Below, one piece after another: positions 20,456 through 32,192 of a DNA stretch of 64,000 bases. How positions within the stretch are numbered: position 1 is the first letter of the stretch; the number at the start of each line of letters is the position of its first letter. A program made the translations under genes and the position numbers. Source of the DNA: Diploptera punctata (lineage: Eukaryota; Arthropoda; Insecta; Blattodea; Blaberidae); assembly GCA_030220185.1 (NCBI GenBank), contig JASPKZ010004575.1, forward strand, positions 496,001 through 560,000, read 5' to 3'. The notes beneath the pieces were generated by a model. It saw only the letters and a list, made by a program, of their open reading frames with translations. It was not told the origin of the DNA and did not search any database.

Positions 20456-22357
20456 TTTTGGTGTTATTTCCTGGCATTAGTATAATTGTAAATTGTAATC
20501 CACTTCTGAGATTCTTTTCACTCGAATATTCTCTGTTATTCAATATTACTTTTTTTTATTCAACCACATCGTCTTCTTTTCACTCGAATATTCTCTGTTA
20601 TTCAATATTACTTTTTTTTATTCAACCATATCGTCTTCTTTTCACTCAAATATTCTCTGTTATTCAATATTACTTTTTTTATTCAACCATAACGTCTTCT
20701 TTTCACTCGAATATTCTCTGTTATTCAATATTATTATTTTTATTCAACCATAACGTCTTCTTTTCACTCGAATATTCTCTGTTATTCAATATTACTTTTT
20801 TTTATTCAACTATAACGTCTTCTTTTCACTCGAATATTCTCTGTTATTCAATATTACTTTTTTTATTCAACCATAACGTCTTCTATTCACTCGAATATTC
20901 TGTGTTATTCAATATTTCCTTTTTTTATTCAACTATAACGTCTTCTTTTCACTCGAATATTCTGTGTTATTCAATATTACTTTTTTATTCAACTATAACG
21001 TCTTCTTTTCACTCGAATATTCTCTGTTATTCAATATTACTTTTTTTTATTCAACCATATCGTCTTCTTTTCACTCGAATATTCTCTGTTATTCAATATT
21101 ACTTTTTTTTATTCAACCATATCTTCTTTTCACTCAAATATTCTCTGTTATCCAATATTACTTTTTTTATTCAACCATAACGTCTTCTTTTCACTCGAAT
21201 ATTCTCTGTTATTCAATATTACTTTTTTTATTCAACCATAACGTATTCTTTTCACTCGAATATTCTCTGTTATTCAATATTACTTTTTTTTATTCAACCA
21301 TAACGTCTTCTTTTCACTCGAATATTCTCTGTTATTCAATATTACTTTTTTTATTCAACCATAACGTCTTCTTTTCACCCGAATATTCTCTGTTATTCAA
21401 AATTACTTTTTTTTATTCAACCATAACGTCTTCTTTTCACTCGAATATTCTCTGTTATTCAATATTACTTTTTTTTTATTCAACCATAACGTCTTCTTTT
21501 CACTCGAATATTCTGTGTTATTCAATATTACTTTTTTTTATTCAACCATAACGTCTTCTTTTCACTCGAATATTCTCTGTTATTCAATATTACTTTTTTT
21601 ATTCAATCATAACGTCTTCTTTTCACTCGAATATTCTCTGTTATTCAATATTACTTTTTTTTATTCAACCATAACGTCTTCTTTTCACTCGAATATTCTC
21701 TGTTATTCAATATTACTTTTTTTTATTCAACCATAACGTCTTCTTTTCACTCGAATATTCTCTGTTATTCAATATTACTTTTTTTATTCAACCATAACGT
21801 CTTCTTTTCACTCGAATATTCTCCGTTATTCAATATTACTTTTTTATTCAACTATAACGTCTTCTTTTCACTCGAATATTCTCTGTTATTCAATATTACT
21901 TTTTTTTTATTCAACCATAACGTCTTCTTTTCACTCGAATATTCTCTGTTATTCAATATTACTTTTTTATTCAACCATAACGTCTTCTTTTCACTCGAAT
22001 ATTCTCTGTTATTCAATATTACTTTTTTTTATTCAACCATAACGTCTTCTTTTCACTCGAATATTCTCTGTTATTCAATATTACTTTTTTTTTATTCAAC
22101 CATAACGTCTTCTTTTCACTCGAATATTCTCTGTTATTCAATATTACTTTTTTATTCAACCATAACGTCTTCTTTTCACTCGAATATTCTCTGTTATTCA
22201 ATATTACTTTTTTTTTATTCAACCATAACGTCTTCTTTTCACTCGAATATTCCCTGTTATTCAATATTACTTCTTTTTATTCAACCATAACATATTCTTT
22301 TCACTCGAATATTCTCTGTTATTCAATATTATTATTTTTATTCAATCATAACACCAA
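20456..22357 (+). repeat. 61-bp minisatellite, about 30 units
   Basis: Unit cgtcttcttttcactcgaat - attctctgttattcaatatt - a poly-T run of 6-9 - attcaaccataa. Period 61-62, set mainly by the variable T run. Units are nearly identical through the array; substitutions such as actata or ccatat for ccataa recur. The array is framed by ttggtgttat (about 20458) and ataacaccaa (about 22349), an inverted pair outside the repeats. Long ORFs in it are artefacts of the period. Confidence 0.97.
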
Positions 22358-22880
22358 ACATAGCTTCCCAGATACGAATAAAGTTCTTAAAATTGTTCTC
22401 ACGCAAACTGAATTAGATAAAATAGAGGTGGTCATGAACAAACAATAATTACTTTACATGTAAACGTGAGAATGCGACCACATGCCATTCATCATATTTG
22501 TTTATATTCCATCTAAATAAATCCCAAAGCACACAAGAAAAGAATTTAAATATTAGCCTAACAGAGTTCTCTGTTTGTGTAACTACGTTTTTGTTCCATT
22601 ATTCAATCATCAGTGTCATGTGGAGAGAAATATTTCCCTATTAAAATATAAAGCTAAATTAATTCACGAATGTTCAAATTAATAGTTCCTATATCACGTG
22701 ATATTGAAAAACGATAAAGCAGTCAATACATCTATTTTGAATAGGCTACAATACATCCGCAATATGATATAAGCCTACTATTAAAAAATGACAAAGAATT
22801 TGGTACAGAAGTGAAATACACTGGAAACATTCAAATAGAGAAAAATCATACTTTTGTTAAATTAAAAAAAAGCGCAAATG
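22358..22880. other. Intronic AT-rich region
   Basis: Nothing recognised. Confidence 0.4.
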
Positions 22881-22884
22881 CTGG

Positions 22885-23050
22885 AATATGTATACTATGT
22901 ACATTTCAAAAAATTGAAAAGTGGAGGAATTCAAATATTGAGAATAATACTATCTATTGACAAACAGGAATTAGGTGCAGAAAGAAATTAAACAAAGACT
23001 GAACTCTGAAAATGCATGCTATTATACTCGTATATTATAGGGATCGTCAT
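22885..23050 (+). mobile_element. Highly diverged LINE-A scrap
   Basis: Remnants gtggaggaattcaaata, gcagaaagaaattaaac and gaaaatgcatgctattat line up with the LGTV...HKEIKHRLN...ACYYAL region of the family. A (TA)n run follows at 23094-23123. Confidence 0.5.
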
Positions 23051-23091
23051 CCCACCTGCTCTTTAAAAATATAATAAACTAATAGGCCTAT

Positions 23092-23127
<36 letters not shown>

Positions 23128-23154
23128 CGGTATAAGCAATTAAATTGGTAAGGC

Positions 23155-24003
23155 TTACAACTGAATGGTATTAATAAGCTGTTAGTTTATGCTGATGATG
23201 TAGTACTACTGGCCGATAGCGAGGAGATACTAAAGGCCAACACGCACACACTATTGAGTAACACTAAGAAATTAGGACTGGAAGTAAATATCAGTAAAAC
23301 TAAATATATGGTCACACGTAGAAATTCATTATATAATGGAAATGGACAGCTAATGACAAATGAGGGAAATTTTGAGGAAGTGGCTGAATTCAAATACCTA
23401 GGAACAGTATCACAAATAGGAATGAGAGAGCAAGGACAAATTAAACATAGGCTCTATTATGGAAATGCATGCTATTATGCATTGCATAGACTTTTGATGT
23501 CCCAACTCCTTTCAAAAAAACGTTAAGCTGAAAATATATAAAACTATTATTCTACCAGTTATATTATATGGGTGCGAAACATGGACTCTTACTTTAAGGG
23601 AGGAAAGGAGATTACAAGTATTTGTGAATAAAGTTCTTAGAAAAAAATTTGGACCAAAGAGAGATGAACAGACAGGTGATTGGAGAAGACTACATAACAA
23701 TGAACTATTTGGTCTTTATAGGAAGCCAGATATAATAAGAACAGTTAAGTCTCGTAGACTGCGATGGGCAGGACATGTTGCGCGTATGGGGAATGAAAGA
23801 CGTGCATGGAAGCTTCTTGTAGGAAAGCCAGAGGGAAAACGCCCAGTTGGTAGACCAAAAATGAGATGGGAGAACAATATTAACTATGATTTGAGGGAAC
23901 TAGATTATACAGGGAATGATTGGAAAGCATTAGCTCTGGATAGGGATGTATGGAGAACTTATGTCCGCGCGGCCATGAACCTACGGGTTCGATAGTGCCA
24001 GTG

Positions 24004-24030
<27 letters not shown>
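23155..24030 (+). mobile_element. LINE-A fragment, longest readable copy
   Basis: Includes the RT YADD box (INKLLVYADDVVLLADSEE, about 23169-23225), then SNTKKLGLEVNISKTKYMVTRRN, EFKYLGTVS, LSKKR (frameshift), GCETWTL, FGPKRDEQTGDWRRLHNN, RRLRWAGHVARMGNERRAW, KRPVGRPKMRW and RTYVRAAMNLRVR. Ends in eight AAGT units (24001-24033). 5' truncated within the RT domain. Confidence 0.88.
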
Positions 24031-24034
<4 letters not shown>

Positions 24035-24035
<1 letters not shown>

Positions 24036-24245
24036 TGAGCACGTACGACGAATGCAAGAAGAAAGATTACCCAGGAAAACATTGGAATGGTGTCCACCTG
24101 GAAGAAGCAGGAGAGGAACACCTCGAAACTCGTGGATGCAGGAAATAAGAACTGGAATGAGAGCAAGAGAACTGAAGACATGGATTGGACGAAGAGAGAC
24201 GAGTGGAGAAGAAAAATAAAACTTTAAACACAGAAAGATGTGTAA
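24035..24245 (+). mobile_element. 3' end of another LINE
   Basis: Open stretch YEHVRRMQEERLPRKTLEWCPPGRSRRGTPRNSW...RARELKTW, a C-terminal non-LTR motif, directly abutting the AAGT tail of the previous copy. Confidence 0.6.
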
Positions 24246-24289
24246 ACATTAAAATTCTGTATATAAATAAAAAAATAAAAAATAAATAA

Positions 24290-24295
<6 letters not shown>

Positions 24296-24316
<21 letters not shown>
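24296..24316. repeat. (TA)n run at the left edge of the tRNA-like array
   Basis: Perfect TA dinucleotides. A matching run follows the array at about 25500-25530. Confidence 0.9.
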
Positions 24317-24321
<5 letters not shown>

Positions 24322-25500
24322 CAATGTTAAAGATTTAATTATAACATCGATAAAGCGTCACTGCTATAAAGTAAAATAAATATTCTCTTTAATTTGCTTA
24401 CTTGATATAGTCAGCTACTAGATGGCAGTGAAGACAGTGTTCTCGCGACATCTAGTAATAATGGAGATTATAATACATATATAAGAAAAATAAGTGTTTG
24501 AATTGGATTCGCCTGGTGTTGTAATGGATATCACGCTGAGGTACAGACTCAGAGATCCGGGTTCGAATCCCGTCCAGGCATTTATTTTTCTTATCATACC
24601 ATATTAAGCTTGCATTGCTCAATGTTAAAGATTTAATTATAACATCGATAAAGCGTCACTGCTATAAAGTAAAATAAATATTCTCTTTAATTTGCTTACT
24701 TGATATAGTCAGCTACTAGATGGCAGTGAAGACAGTGTTCTCGCGACATCTAGTAATAATGGAGATTATAATACATATATAAGAAAAATAAGTGTTTGAA
24801 TTGGATTCGCCTGGTGTGTAATGGATATCACGCTGAGGTACAGACTCAGAGATCCGGGTTCGAATCCCGTCCAGGCATTTATTTTTCTTATCATACCATA
24901 TTAAGCTTGCATTGCTCAATGTTAAAGATTTAATTATAACATCGATAACGCGTTCACTGCTATAAGGTAAAATAAATATTCTCTTTTAATTTGCTTACTT
25001 GATATAGTCAGCTACTAGATGGCAGTGAAGACAGTGTTCTCGCGACATCTAGTAATAATGGAGATTATAATACATATATAAGAAAAATAAGTGTTTGAAT
25101 TGGATTCGCCTGGTGTGTAATGGATATCACGCTGAGGTACAGACTCAGAGATCCGGGTTCGAATCCCGTCCAGGCATTTATTTTTCTTATCATACCATAT
25201 TAAGCTTGCATTGCTCAATGTTAAAGATTTAATTATCAACATCGATAAAGCGTCACTGCTATAAAATTAAAATAAATCTTCTCTTTAATTTGCTTACTTG
25301 ATATAGTCAGCTACTAGATGGCAGTGAAGACAGTGTTTTCTCGCGACATCTAGTAATAATGGAGATTATAATACATATATAAGAAAAATAAGTGTTTGAA
25401 TTGGATTCGCCTGGTGTGTAATGGATATCACGCTGAGGTACAGACTCAGAGATCCGGGTTCGAATCCCGTCCAGGCATTTATTTTTCTTATCATACCATA
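24317..25500 (+). repeat. Tandem array of four 298-bp tRNA-like units
   Basis: Units start at 24317, 24615, 24912 and 25211 (ttgctcaatgttaaag) and are about 95% identical or more. Each carries a spacer (gtcagctactagatggcag), agaaaaataagtgtttgaat, a tRNA-like block gcctggtg..taatggatatcac with anticodon stem CTGAG/CTCAG, loop GTACAGA and B box GGGTTCGAATCCC, then atttatttttcttatcatacc. The block fits a cloverleaf with a few mispairs; the anticodon position reads ACA, not expected for a normal cysteine tRNA. Units 2-4 lack one T in the D-arm region compared with unit 1. Minus-strand ORFs here are not genes. Confidence 0.85.
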
Positions 25501-25557
25501 TATATATATATAATATATATATATATCATATAATACACTATAGTAATTACATACACC

Positions 25558-25885
25558 ATGGTAATTCTGCCCGAGGGCAGGTCTTTTCACTGCAATGATA
25601 GCATTTTCATACTAAGCCTTGCAGCTTTACTTATGCAATTATAGATGTGGTAGCTTCCCGTTGCTTTCCACACCGGTGAAGGATGATGATGATGATAATG
25701 ATAAGGATGATGATGACCGGATGATTTTCGGGGACCGTTGAGCCCTAAGCTTCCTGACATTTGTTTTACAGGTGAGGGAAAACTCCGAAAAACCCCTCAC
25801 CAGGAGCCTGTCCCGACCGGGAATCGAACCCGAGCCAGCTGCGTGACAAGGCAGCACGCTACCTCGAGACCACAGCGGTGGATAT
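25558..25885 (-). mobile_element. SINE-B copy
   Basis: Near full length. Minus-strand head with B box GGTTCGATTCC, core atgtcaggaagcttagggc, end cctcgggcagaattac. Bordered by (TA)n on its head side. Confidence 0.8.
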
Positions 25886-26009
25886 ATATATATATATAAT
25901 TTTTCTGTATGTGTCCTAAACGACTGAACCGATTTTGATGAAGTTTTGTGTGTGTTTGAGTGTGTCCTTGGATGGTTTGGATTCACAATTGGATCCTCTA
26001 AAATCATTA

Positions 26010-26395
26010 GGTGTAAGCCGAAGTATCTGGAGCGTCTTGCCAGACGGTTTTACCGATGTCGCCCTCCTCTTTGGAGAAAGATCCACGGCCAAGGATTCTA
26101 GCTTCGAAATATCTCGAAGTTATTTCTGGAAGTTTCCTCGCGCCTATAAAAAGGACTGGAGGCGAGACCCCAATCAGTCTCGCATAGGACAGTGATAAGT
26201 TAAGTGAACGAGAAATTGTGGCGAACTTACTCAGTAGTGACTAAAAAAATAGTTGCGACTGTGATAAAAAATAAAATATTATTTGTGAGTTGTAATTGTG
26301 AACAGAAGTTTGCTGATAATTGTGGAAATAAATAAAGTGTTAAGTGAAATTTTAAACCAATTCAGTGTGCTCATTTACGCCATAATATCGCAAAA
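26010..26395 (+). promoter_or_regulatory. LTR-like segment with TATA box, initiator and heat-shock element
   Basis: A compact insect-style RNA polymerase II core promoter. TATAAAAA is at 26145-26152 and initiator TCAGTC at 26174-26179, with the A 31 bases after the TATA start. Immediately upstream is TTCtgGAAgtTTC (26124-26136), a perfect three-pentamer heat-shock element, plus further TTCGAA/GAAG pieces. Downstream is an untranslated stretch with two overlapping AATAAA signals (about 26327-26336). Promoter plus polyA signal within about 200 bp with no ORF is the layout of a solo LTR (U3-R-U5). The LTR boundaries are my guess: no terminal repeats or internal region were found. A captured heat-shock-gene 5' end is the alternative. 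Confidence 0.55.
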
Positions 26396-26399
26396 GAAA

Positions 26400-27164
26400 A
26401 ATCCTGGTCATTTGTGACAATACTGATTATGGCTTCCTTCAGAAGTGAAGTAAAGTCATGAGACTCGTGTCATGGATTTACTGCATGTAAAAAGCGCTCA
26501 AACCTGAAATAAGTTTCTGAGCAAAATATGTGGAACCTTTCACCCCCAGATTTGAAATACGACTCTAATGAGCTGGGCAGTTGAAGAGGGTCGTTAGCCT
26601 AAATAAAATGCTAAATAACCTAAAAGTGATTATTTACAATTTAAATAATTAAAGCTTATAAAAATGTTTAAAATTTGATCTCTAATTTCATTACAAAATC
26701 ATTCGAATAAAGGATGACGAAATTAACCATTGCCAATTATTTTTGTCTCGTACAAAATGGAAATGAACTTTTCATTCAAGTAACGAAAATAATGTAGAGA
26801 TGTTAAAACGTTCTTTATTCTATTAATTAACTGATTAATACCAACAGTGGGATACTAAAATCCAAAAGCATGCTTTTGAAATAACAATTGCGAACTTTAA
26901 GCCGCCATTTTATAATTACAGGAGGCATGTGAGTAATCACCATAATAACTGAGCACACCTGTCGATCAAAGAAGCGGTGATGGATGTGCTGCCAACCCAT
27001 GTATTAAATTTCATTTCTTCCAGACCAACTACTACTTAATTTACTTTCCACTACGTATCATTTAACACCGTGTTCAGAACCAAACTCCCTATATTCTCTT
27101 TAATCGCCATTTTAGTTTTTCCGAATATTTGTATTATTTATGACGTATTTACGCACATCTCCTC
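26400..27164. other. Intronic region without recognisable features
   Basis: No ORFs of note or clear repeats. 26430-26590 resembles 34950-35060 (tgaattacaactctaatgatg-type segments) and may be a diverged shared repeat. Confidence 0.35.
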
Positions 27165-28393
27165 TTTTGCGGGCGATCAGTGAGTTTTAATCGTACTTAT
27201 GGTAATGGCGACCATGACTGAAGTTCAAACTTCCTACATTTCGGGCTTTGTCAACCTAAAATAAAATAGGCTACTGTTAATATTACGTATGACAAAAACT
27301 ACGGGTGAGAAGTTAAACCGCTGCGCCCTCTATGTATGCTTACGTACACTGTATATACAAAAAATATATCCAAAAGGTAGGCGTTAATATACATTCTACG
27401 ACAACAAATCACTGCATGTTAAATGAACTGAACTTTATTTGAAACAATATCAAATAATTAAATATGTACTTGCCGCCACATGTAACTGACTGATTGGATG
27501 TCACGGTCTCCTGTAGTTTCAAACTAATAAACGTTGTCCACACTGTTAACGTTATTGTTAATTGTGTTGGTTTTTCTAAATGTTTTAATAGTTTGGTTTC
27601 TTTTTCAATTATGTGATTCTGTATCAAACAATGAACTGTAAATTTTTAATTACATCGTTTGTCATAGGCTCACTTCTTGAAACACATGTTATTGTGCATT
27701 ACAATGACTCTTGTGGCCCCAACTTCTGTCAAAAAACATTAAACTGAAAATATATAAAACTGTTATTCTCCCAGTTATATTTATAGTACATTCACGAATT
27801 CAGGCCATTCGTAGACCCGTTTCGGCCTCAAGAGAAACACCATCCAGAAGTCTTTTGAGTGGACGTCCTGGTCTTCTTCTTCCTGCAGGTTGATATCTTA
27901 ACATTAGTTTGGGTATTCTGTGATCTTCCATTCGATGAACATGTTGTATCCATCTTGACTTATAATCAGAAAATTTTGTTTTCTAAAGATTCCATGTGTA
28001 ATCTTCTAAGGATGTCTTCATTTTTTTGTGATCTAGTAGTGTGTATCCTGCAGTCCTCCGAAGATATCTCATTTCAGCAGATCTAAGTCTCTGTATATCC
28101 TTCTTAAACATTGGCTCTTACTTTTAGGGAGGAGAAAAGATTACGAATATTTGAGAATAAAGTTCTTAGCAAAATGATTGAAGTTGAGGACGACGGTACA
28201 AAAAAGGTATAAAAGTTTTATATTATTATAATAATTATAACCTCAACGTGTGAATAAAAAAGGAATGCATATTAAAAGTATAGACTGTTAACGTTAGTCA
28301 GTTGTTTATAATGAACGGAAATATTTCCAACAGATATGTTATTATTTTACTATTATTTATTATTTTGAAAACACCAACTCGCAAAAAATAATG
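27165..28393. mobile_element. TIR element with nested LINE fragments (copy 1)
   Basis: 27200-27560 and 28285-28393 together match the uninterrupted element at 45966-46421 (for example tatccaaaaggta, cactgttaacgtta, aaatatttccaac). Ends tcttttgcgggcgat and ctcgcaaaaaa are degraded versions of that copy's termini. The middle (about 27690-28230) is LINE material. Confidence 0.6.
27695..28165. mobile_element. Mosaic of LINE scraps inside the TIR element
   Basis: 27700-27785 and 28105-28165 (+) match LINE-A (gtcaaaaaacattaaactg, ttagggaggagaaaagatta). Between them, 27795-28105 (-) encodes a different LINE C-terminus (LRSAEMRYLRRTAGYTLLDHKK...). So a second LINE inserted in LINE-A, which sits in a DNA element. 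Confidence 0.6.
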
Positions 28394-29768
28394 TACAACG
28401 CACGTTTGTGAAGTGTTTTACAGAATCTCGGAAATTAAAAACCTCGCTGTCGCTCGGTTTTTAAACATTTTCCTCCCTTCTGTAAAAACCACTTCCCAAC
28501 CTCGCATCGTAATATAGGCCTACTATTTTTAACATTCTGGTACATGACGTACATCATTAATTGCCTTATTTCCCAATATAATATTGTTACGTTTGTGCCA
28601 CAACAACTTAACTTGAATATCATGAATGTGGGGCAAGATTGCTCCCTTGCAGAACTTACTTAACCAAGCTAATTTAGTTAAGCTTAATTCCTTATAGATG
28701 TGAGTGACAAATAACTATCCCATTTGCTCTTAGGCCGGTATTCTTGAAACCAACTCTCCTCTCCCCCACCTCACTCACTTTCGTAAGTTGAGTCTGACCA
28801 CGAGAGTGAGAGATGGTTTTCTTGAAACCATCTCATCCGATCTTATCTCTATCTCAGGCGAGATGGAAAAATGCGTATGTTGGCAATGATTTTAAAAATG
28901 CATAGAGAAATAATCCATATGATATTGTGAAATATGGCGTCTTTTAAAAATCGTCTGCAATTGTATAGGTTATGGGAATGTGATTGTTTACCTAAAATAA
29001 ATTAAACTTATTACAAAAATGAGGGAAATAGAATCTGATTGAGGTGTAAACATACAATATATGTGTGTAATCAAAACGTATTCATGGCAAAATTAGGATT
29101 TCCTACATATAGAAATGTCCAACAATGAAAGTAAAAAATATATATTGCCCAGTTATCCCTTAAAAATTAGTTATCTGAATATGCTTATATTATTGATAAA
29201 TATAGTAAGAAAAGTATAAAAGGTCAAATTGTAACATTCCCAGCTTTTATATTTTATACTTGTGTATTGTGATGGAGAAAAGCGTACGTTATATGTACGT
29301 TATGGGATATCAACAAACCAAATTAATATACGTGATCTATTTTATATCAAATTAAAAACAGTATTAGTGATCCATTTGAGATGGTCTATTTTATTTTATT
29401 ATGTTATCTTTATGGATCATAGGTATACCTTTATGCATAACAGGTAATACTATAGGTCCTAATAATTTTGTAGGCCTAACCTTAAAAGTCGAAATTGTAG
29501 CAAAATAATAATTTATTATTATGGTTTATAAAATCATTGATAGGTAACTAGTATTAATTTATTGTTGTAATTGTTAATAGAAAAACCATTATCCAAAATT
29601 ACACTATGAAGATAATATTTTAAGAACATGGTAAGAAATTACCATCACCACGTTATGTAATACATCAAATAAATACAAAGTTATTAATCAATTTTTGATG
29701 GTGCATTTTATTTTCCATAACCTCAAGGTTGAGATTATGGTAAAAAATATACATATGGTGTAGGGCTC

Positions 29769-30138
29769 AACTGCACTTCTACTAGCGCTTGATTTTTCAT
29801 TTATATTGTCGTAAACTCTTCTTCTGTATTAAACTAACATTATTTAATGCTTTTAAACTTTTTCAAACAATTTTTATAACATTATTAGGCAATTTTGAAG
29901 TATTTATTTAAATATGCAAATCACAATATTATGACACTGGTAGACAATATTATGATGCTATTCTCTCTTAATATTGCAAATATTAGTAATTTAAATTTCA
30001 CAGCGACATATAGTAATCGAGGATGATAATCGATATGTGGTTAGATTGTGGGTTATCGCTGGCTATATAAAACCTGACATATGCGCACTTTTGTTCTATT
30101 GGACTTTGAAAAATATTCCACGCTAGTTTAAGTGCATT
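29769..30138. mobile_element. Small TIR element, copy 1
   Basis: Left end AACTGCACTTCTACTAGCG; right end gctagtttaagtgcattttt. Shares internal tracts with 33759-34283 (actttttcaaacaattttta, gaagtatttatttaaatatg, aatcgaggatgataatc). About 370 bp, an internal deletion relative to the other copy. Confidence 0.65.
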
Positions 30139-31169
30139 TTTCGTTTAGAAACACTGTTAAGTAACTATGTATTAATTATTGCTGTTAATTCACCACAAAT
30201 CTTAATCACCATGTTATGTAAATTATTAGTATTGTCTCTTCTCCTTATGGTCATTAATGCTTCTCTGATACAAGACTATAGTCTAATTTATTTAAACTTT
30301 GATACTCCATCAGTGTTATTCTAAAATTTATATCAAAAACAAAAAATGAAACATATGTATTATATATATGCCCAATTACTTTGCCCTACAGTCCTATAAG
30401 GGCATTTATATAAACAACCATCTTTAAAATATGTAGTCATTGCATGAAACATCATTTCAGTTTACTGTTTTACCTCATCCTCACGTCAACATGATTTTTT
30501 CAATATGTCCCCTTGAATAGCTAATTGGTTTTACTACTTATATTGCAAGCTCTAGGGCTTTATGAAATACATAAGATAAATGGCACATTCACTAAAGCCC
30601 TCCACTGAACCTTTTCCTCAACGAACTTAATCCAGTAAAAATTTCTTCTACTGTCTATTCAATCTACATGATCAACCCATAACAAACTTATAAAAACTTA
30701 TAGCGACAAATGTATTTATTTTATTGAGAAAATACCATTAGGAAGGTTTAGATGGGAGGATATTTGGATGAATCTTAGGGAACTGCATATTGGAAATAAA
30801 CATCTGTTTTTGGTGGACATGAGTTTTGTATGTCATGATAAAAGAAACAGAAGTGAATTCTAGTACTTGGACAATGCAGGAAAATGAAATTAAAGAACAG
30901 TCCATACTTATACATATTAATTCCACAATAAAATATGACACCTGAAATAAATACAAAATATGTTTCATTTGAAAACATTGCTTTTTATTATTATCAGCAT
31001 TCATAATTACTCGTAACAATTATATACAAGAATCAATATGGATTTACATACATGAACATTACACAGCTATCAATGTACATAAACACACAAATTTGTAACA
31101 CTAATACCTTATATATTATTGTGAAACATTACTATTTACACATTTTTTAGAATATAATACCTCATCGTG

Positions 31170-31475
31170 TCCACCACTGTGGTCTCGAGGTAGCGTGCGC
31201 CTTGTCATGGAGTGGGTCCAATTCCTGGTCGGGACAAGCTCCTGGGAGAGGTTTTTTTTGGGGTTTTCCTCACCTGTAAGACAAATGTCAGGAAGCTTAG
31301 GGACCAACAGTCCCCAAATATCATCCGGTCATCATCATCATCCTTCACCGATGTGGAAAGAAAGCAACGGGAAGCTACCACACCTATAATTACCTAGCAA
31401 ATCATAGCATGAAAATGCTATGATTGCAGTGAAATACCTACCCTTGGGCAGAATTACTATGGATGGATGGATCAT
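31170..31475 (+). mobile_element. SINE-B copy with ATGG tail
   Basis: Head ccactgtggtctcgaggtag, core aagacaaatgtcaggaagct, 3' end ttgggcagaattactatgg followed by atggatgg. Confidence 0.8.
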
Positions 31476-31642
31476 AAGGCTTTTAAGTTTCCATACCCAA
31501 CTTACGGAAAACAAGATAACAAAACAATAAAGCTTGCCAAGGATCTACCTACTTCATCAAATCTAAATTACTTTAATGAAATTTTATGATGGGAATTTAC
31601 ATTATCAGGCAAATAAATTAAGTAAGTCAAATTATTACATCT

Positions 31643-31806
31643 CACCTCATAAAACTGGGTGATTCTCACAGGACCGGTTTCTGAAGTTATTTCCTCTATC
31701 GTCAACCAGAACTCAGACTATAGAGTTAATGGAATCTTGGCTGATGATACAAGCAATAGCTTCAGAAACCAGTCCTGTGAAGATCACAGAGTTTTATGAG
31801 GTAACA
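31643..31806. repeat. Inverted repeat with ~50-bp arms
   Basis: Arms cctcataaaactgggtgatt...ggtttctgaag and cttcagaaacc...gttttatgagg. The central region contains CTGATGA. A partial relative occurs at 50132-50180. Possibly a Penelope-like terminal palindrome. Confidence 0.6.
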
Positions 31807-31865
31807 TGTAATAACTTATTTGACTCACTTTAATGGAATATAAAATAATAAAAAAACCCATGGCT

Positions 31866-32192
31866 TGAAAGGCCTAGAAGGCTCTTGGCCTACTAGCTGG
31901 CTGTTGGACTCACTTCCACATGAGTTGATCACAGAGATAGAAGATCATTCACCCAGTGTAGGATTGGTCAGCATGTCAGGTCCCCCAGTCATTATAGCTG
32001 ATTTTCTGAACTTGGAGCCGCTACTTATTGTAGCTACCGAAATGCCTCATGATGCTGAGTGAGCAATGGCCCAATACTGGCCAAAATCACAAGAAAAAAT
32101 GTTTTCCCCCATGGAGACCCGAACCAGCGCAAGTCCGGTAACTCTCTGACAAAGCATCTTGCCTTAACCATTCAGCTATGGTGCAGGACATA
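31866..32192 (-). mobile_element. SINE-C copy, diverged
   Basis: Plus strand begins gaaaggcctagaaggctctt and ends with the complement of the tRNA-like head (ccttaaccattcagctatgg). Body alignable to the other copies throughout. Confidence 0.75.

Noticed and set aside
20458..21736. Long ORFs (240, 195 and 73 codons) rich in Phe/Ser/Leu
   Set aside because: They follow the 61-bp minisatellite; reading frame survives only because the period and T-run length happen to avoid stops.
22019..22264. Minus-strand ORF with repeated NNREYSSEKKTLWLNKK
   Set aside because: Reverse strand of the same minisatellite.
24510..24582. Functional tRNA gene for cysteine
   Set aside because: The anticodon position reads ACA rather than GCA, acceptor and T-stem each have a mispair, and the block recurs as part of a mobile unit.
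24317..25500. Tandem spaced repeats that could suggest a CRISPR array
   Set aside because: Whole 298-bp units are near identical with no variable spacers, and the genome is eukaryotic.
24716..25590. Repeated minus-strand ORFs reading CLDGIRTRISESVPQRDIH
   Set aside because: Antisense translation of the tRNA-like tandem units; no coding signature beyond the repeat.
26010..26395. hsp70 gene start
   Set aside because: The heat-shock element and core promoter are convincing, but no downstream coding sequence for a chaperone is present; an LTR-like element fits better.
31643..31806. Complete hammerhead ribozyme in the 31.7-kb inverted repeat
   Set aside because: CTGATGA and GAAA are present and a stem III can be drawn, but no convincing stem I or stem II forms; retained only as a hairpin.
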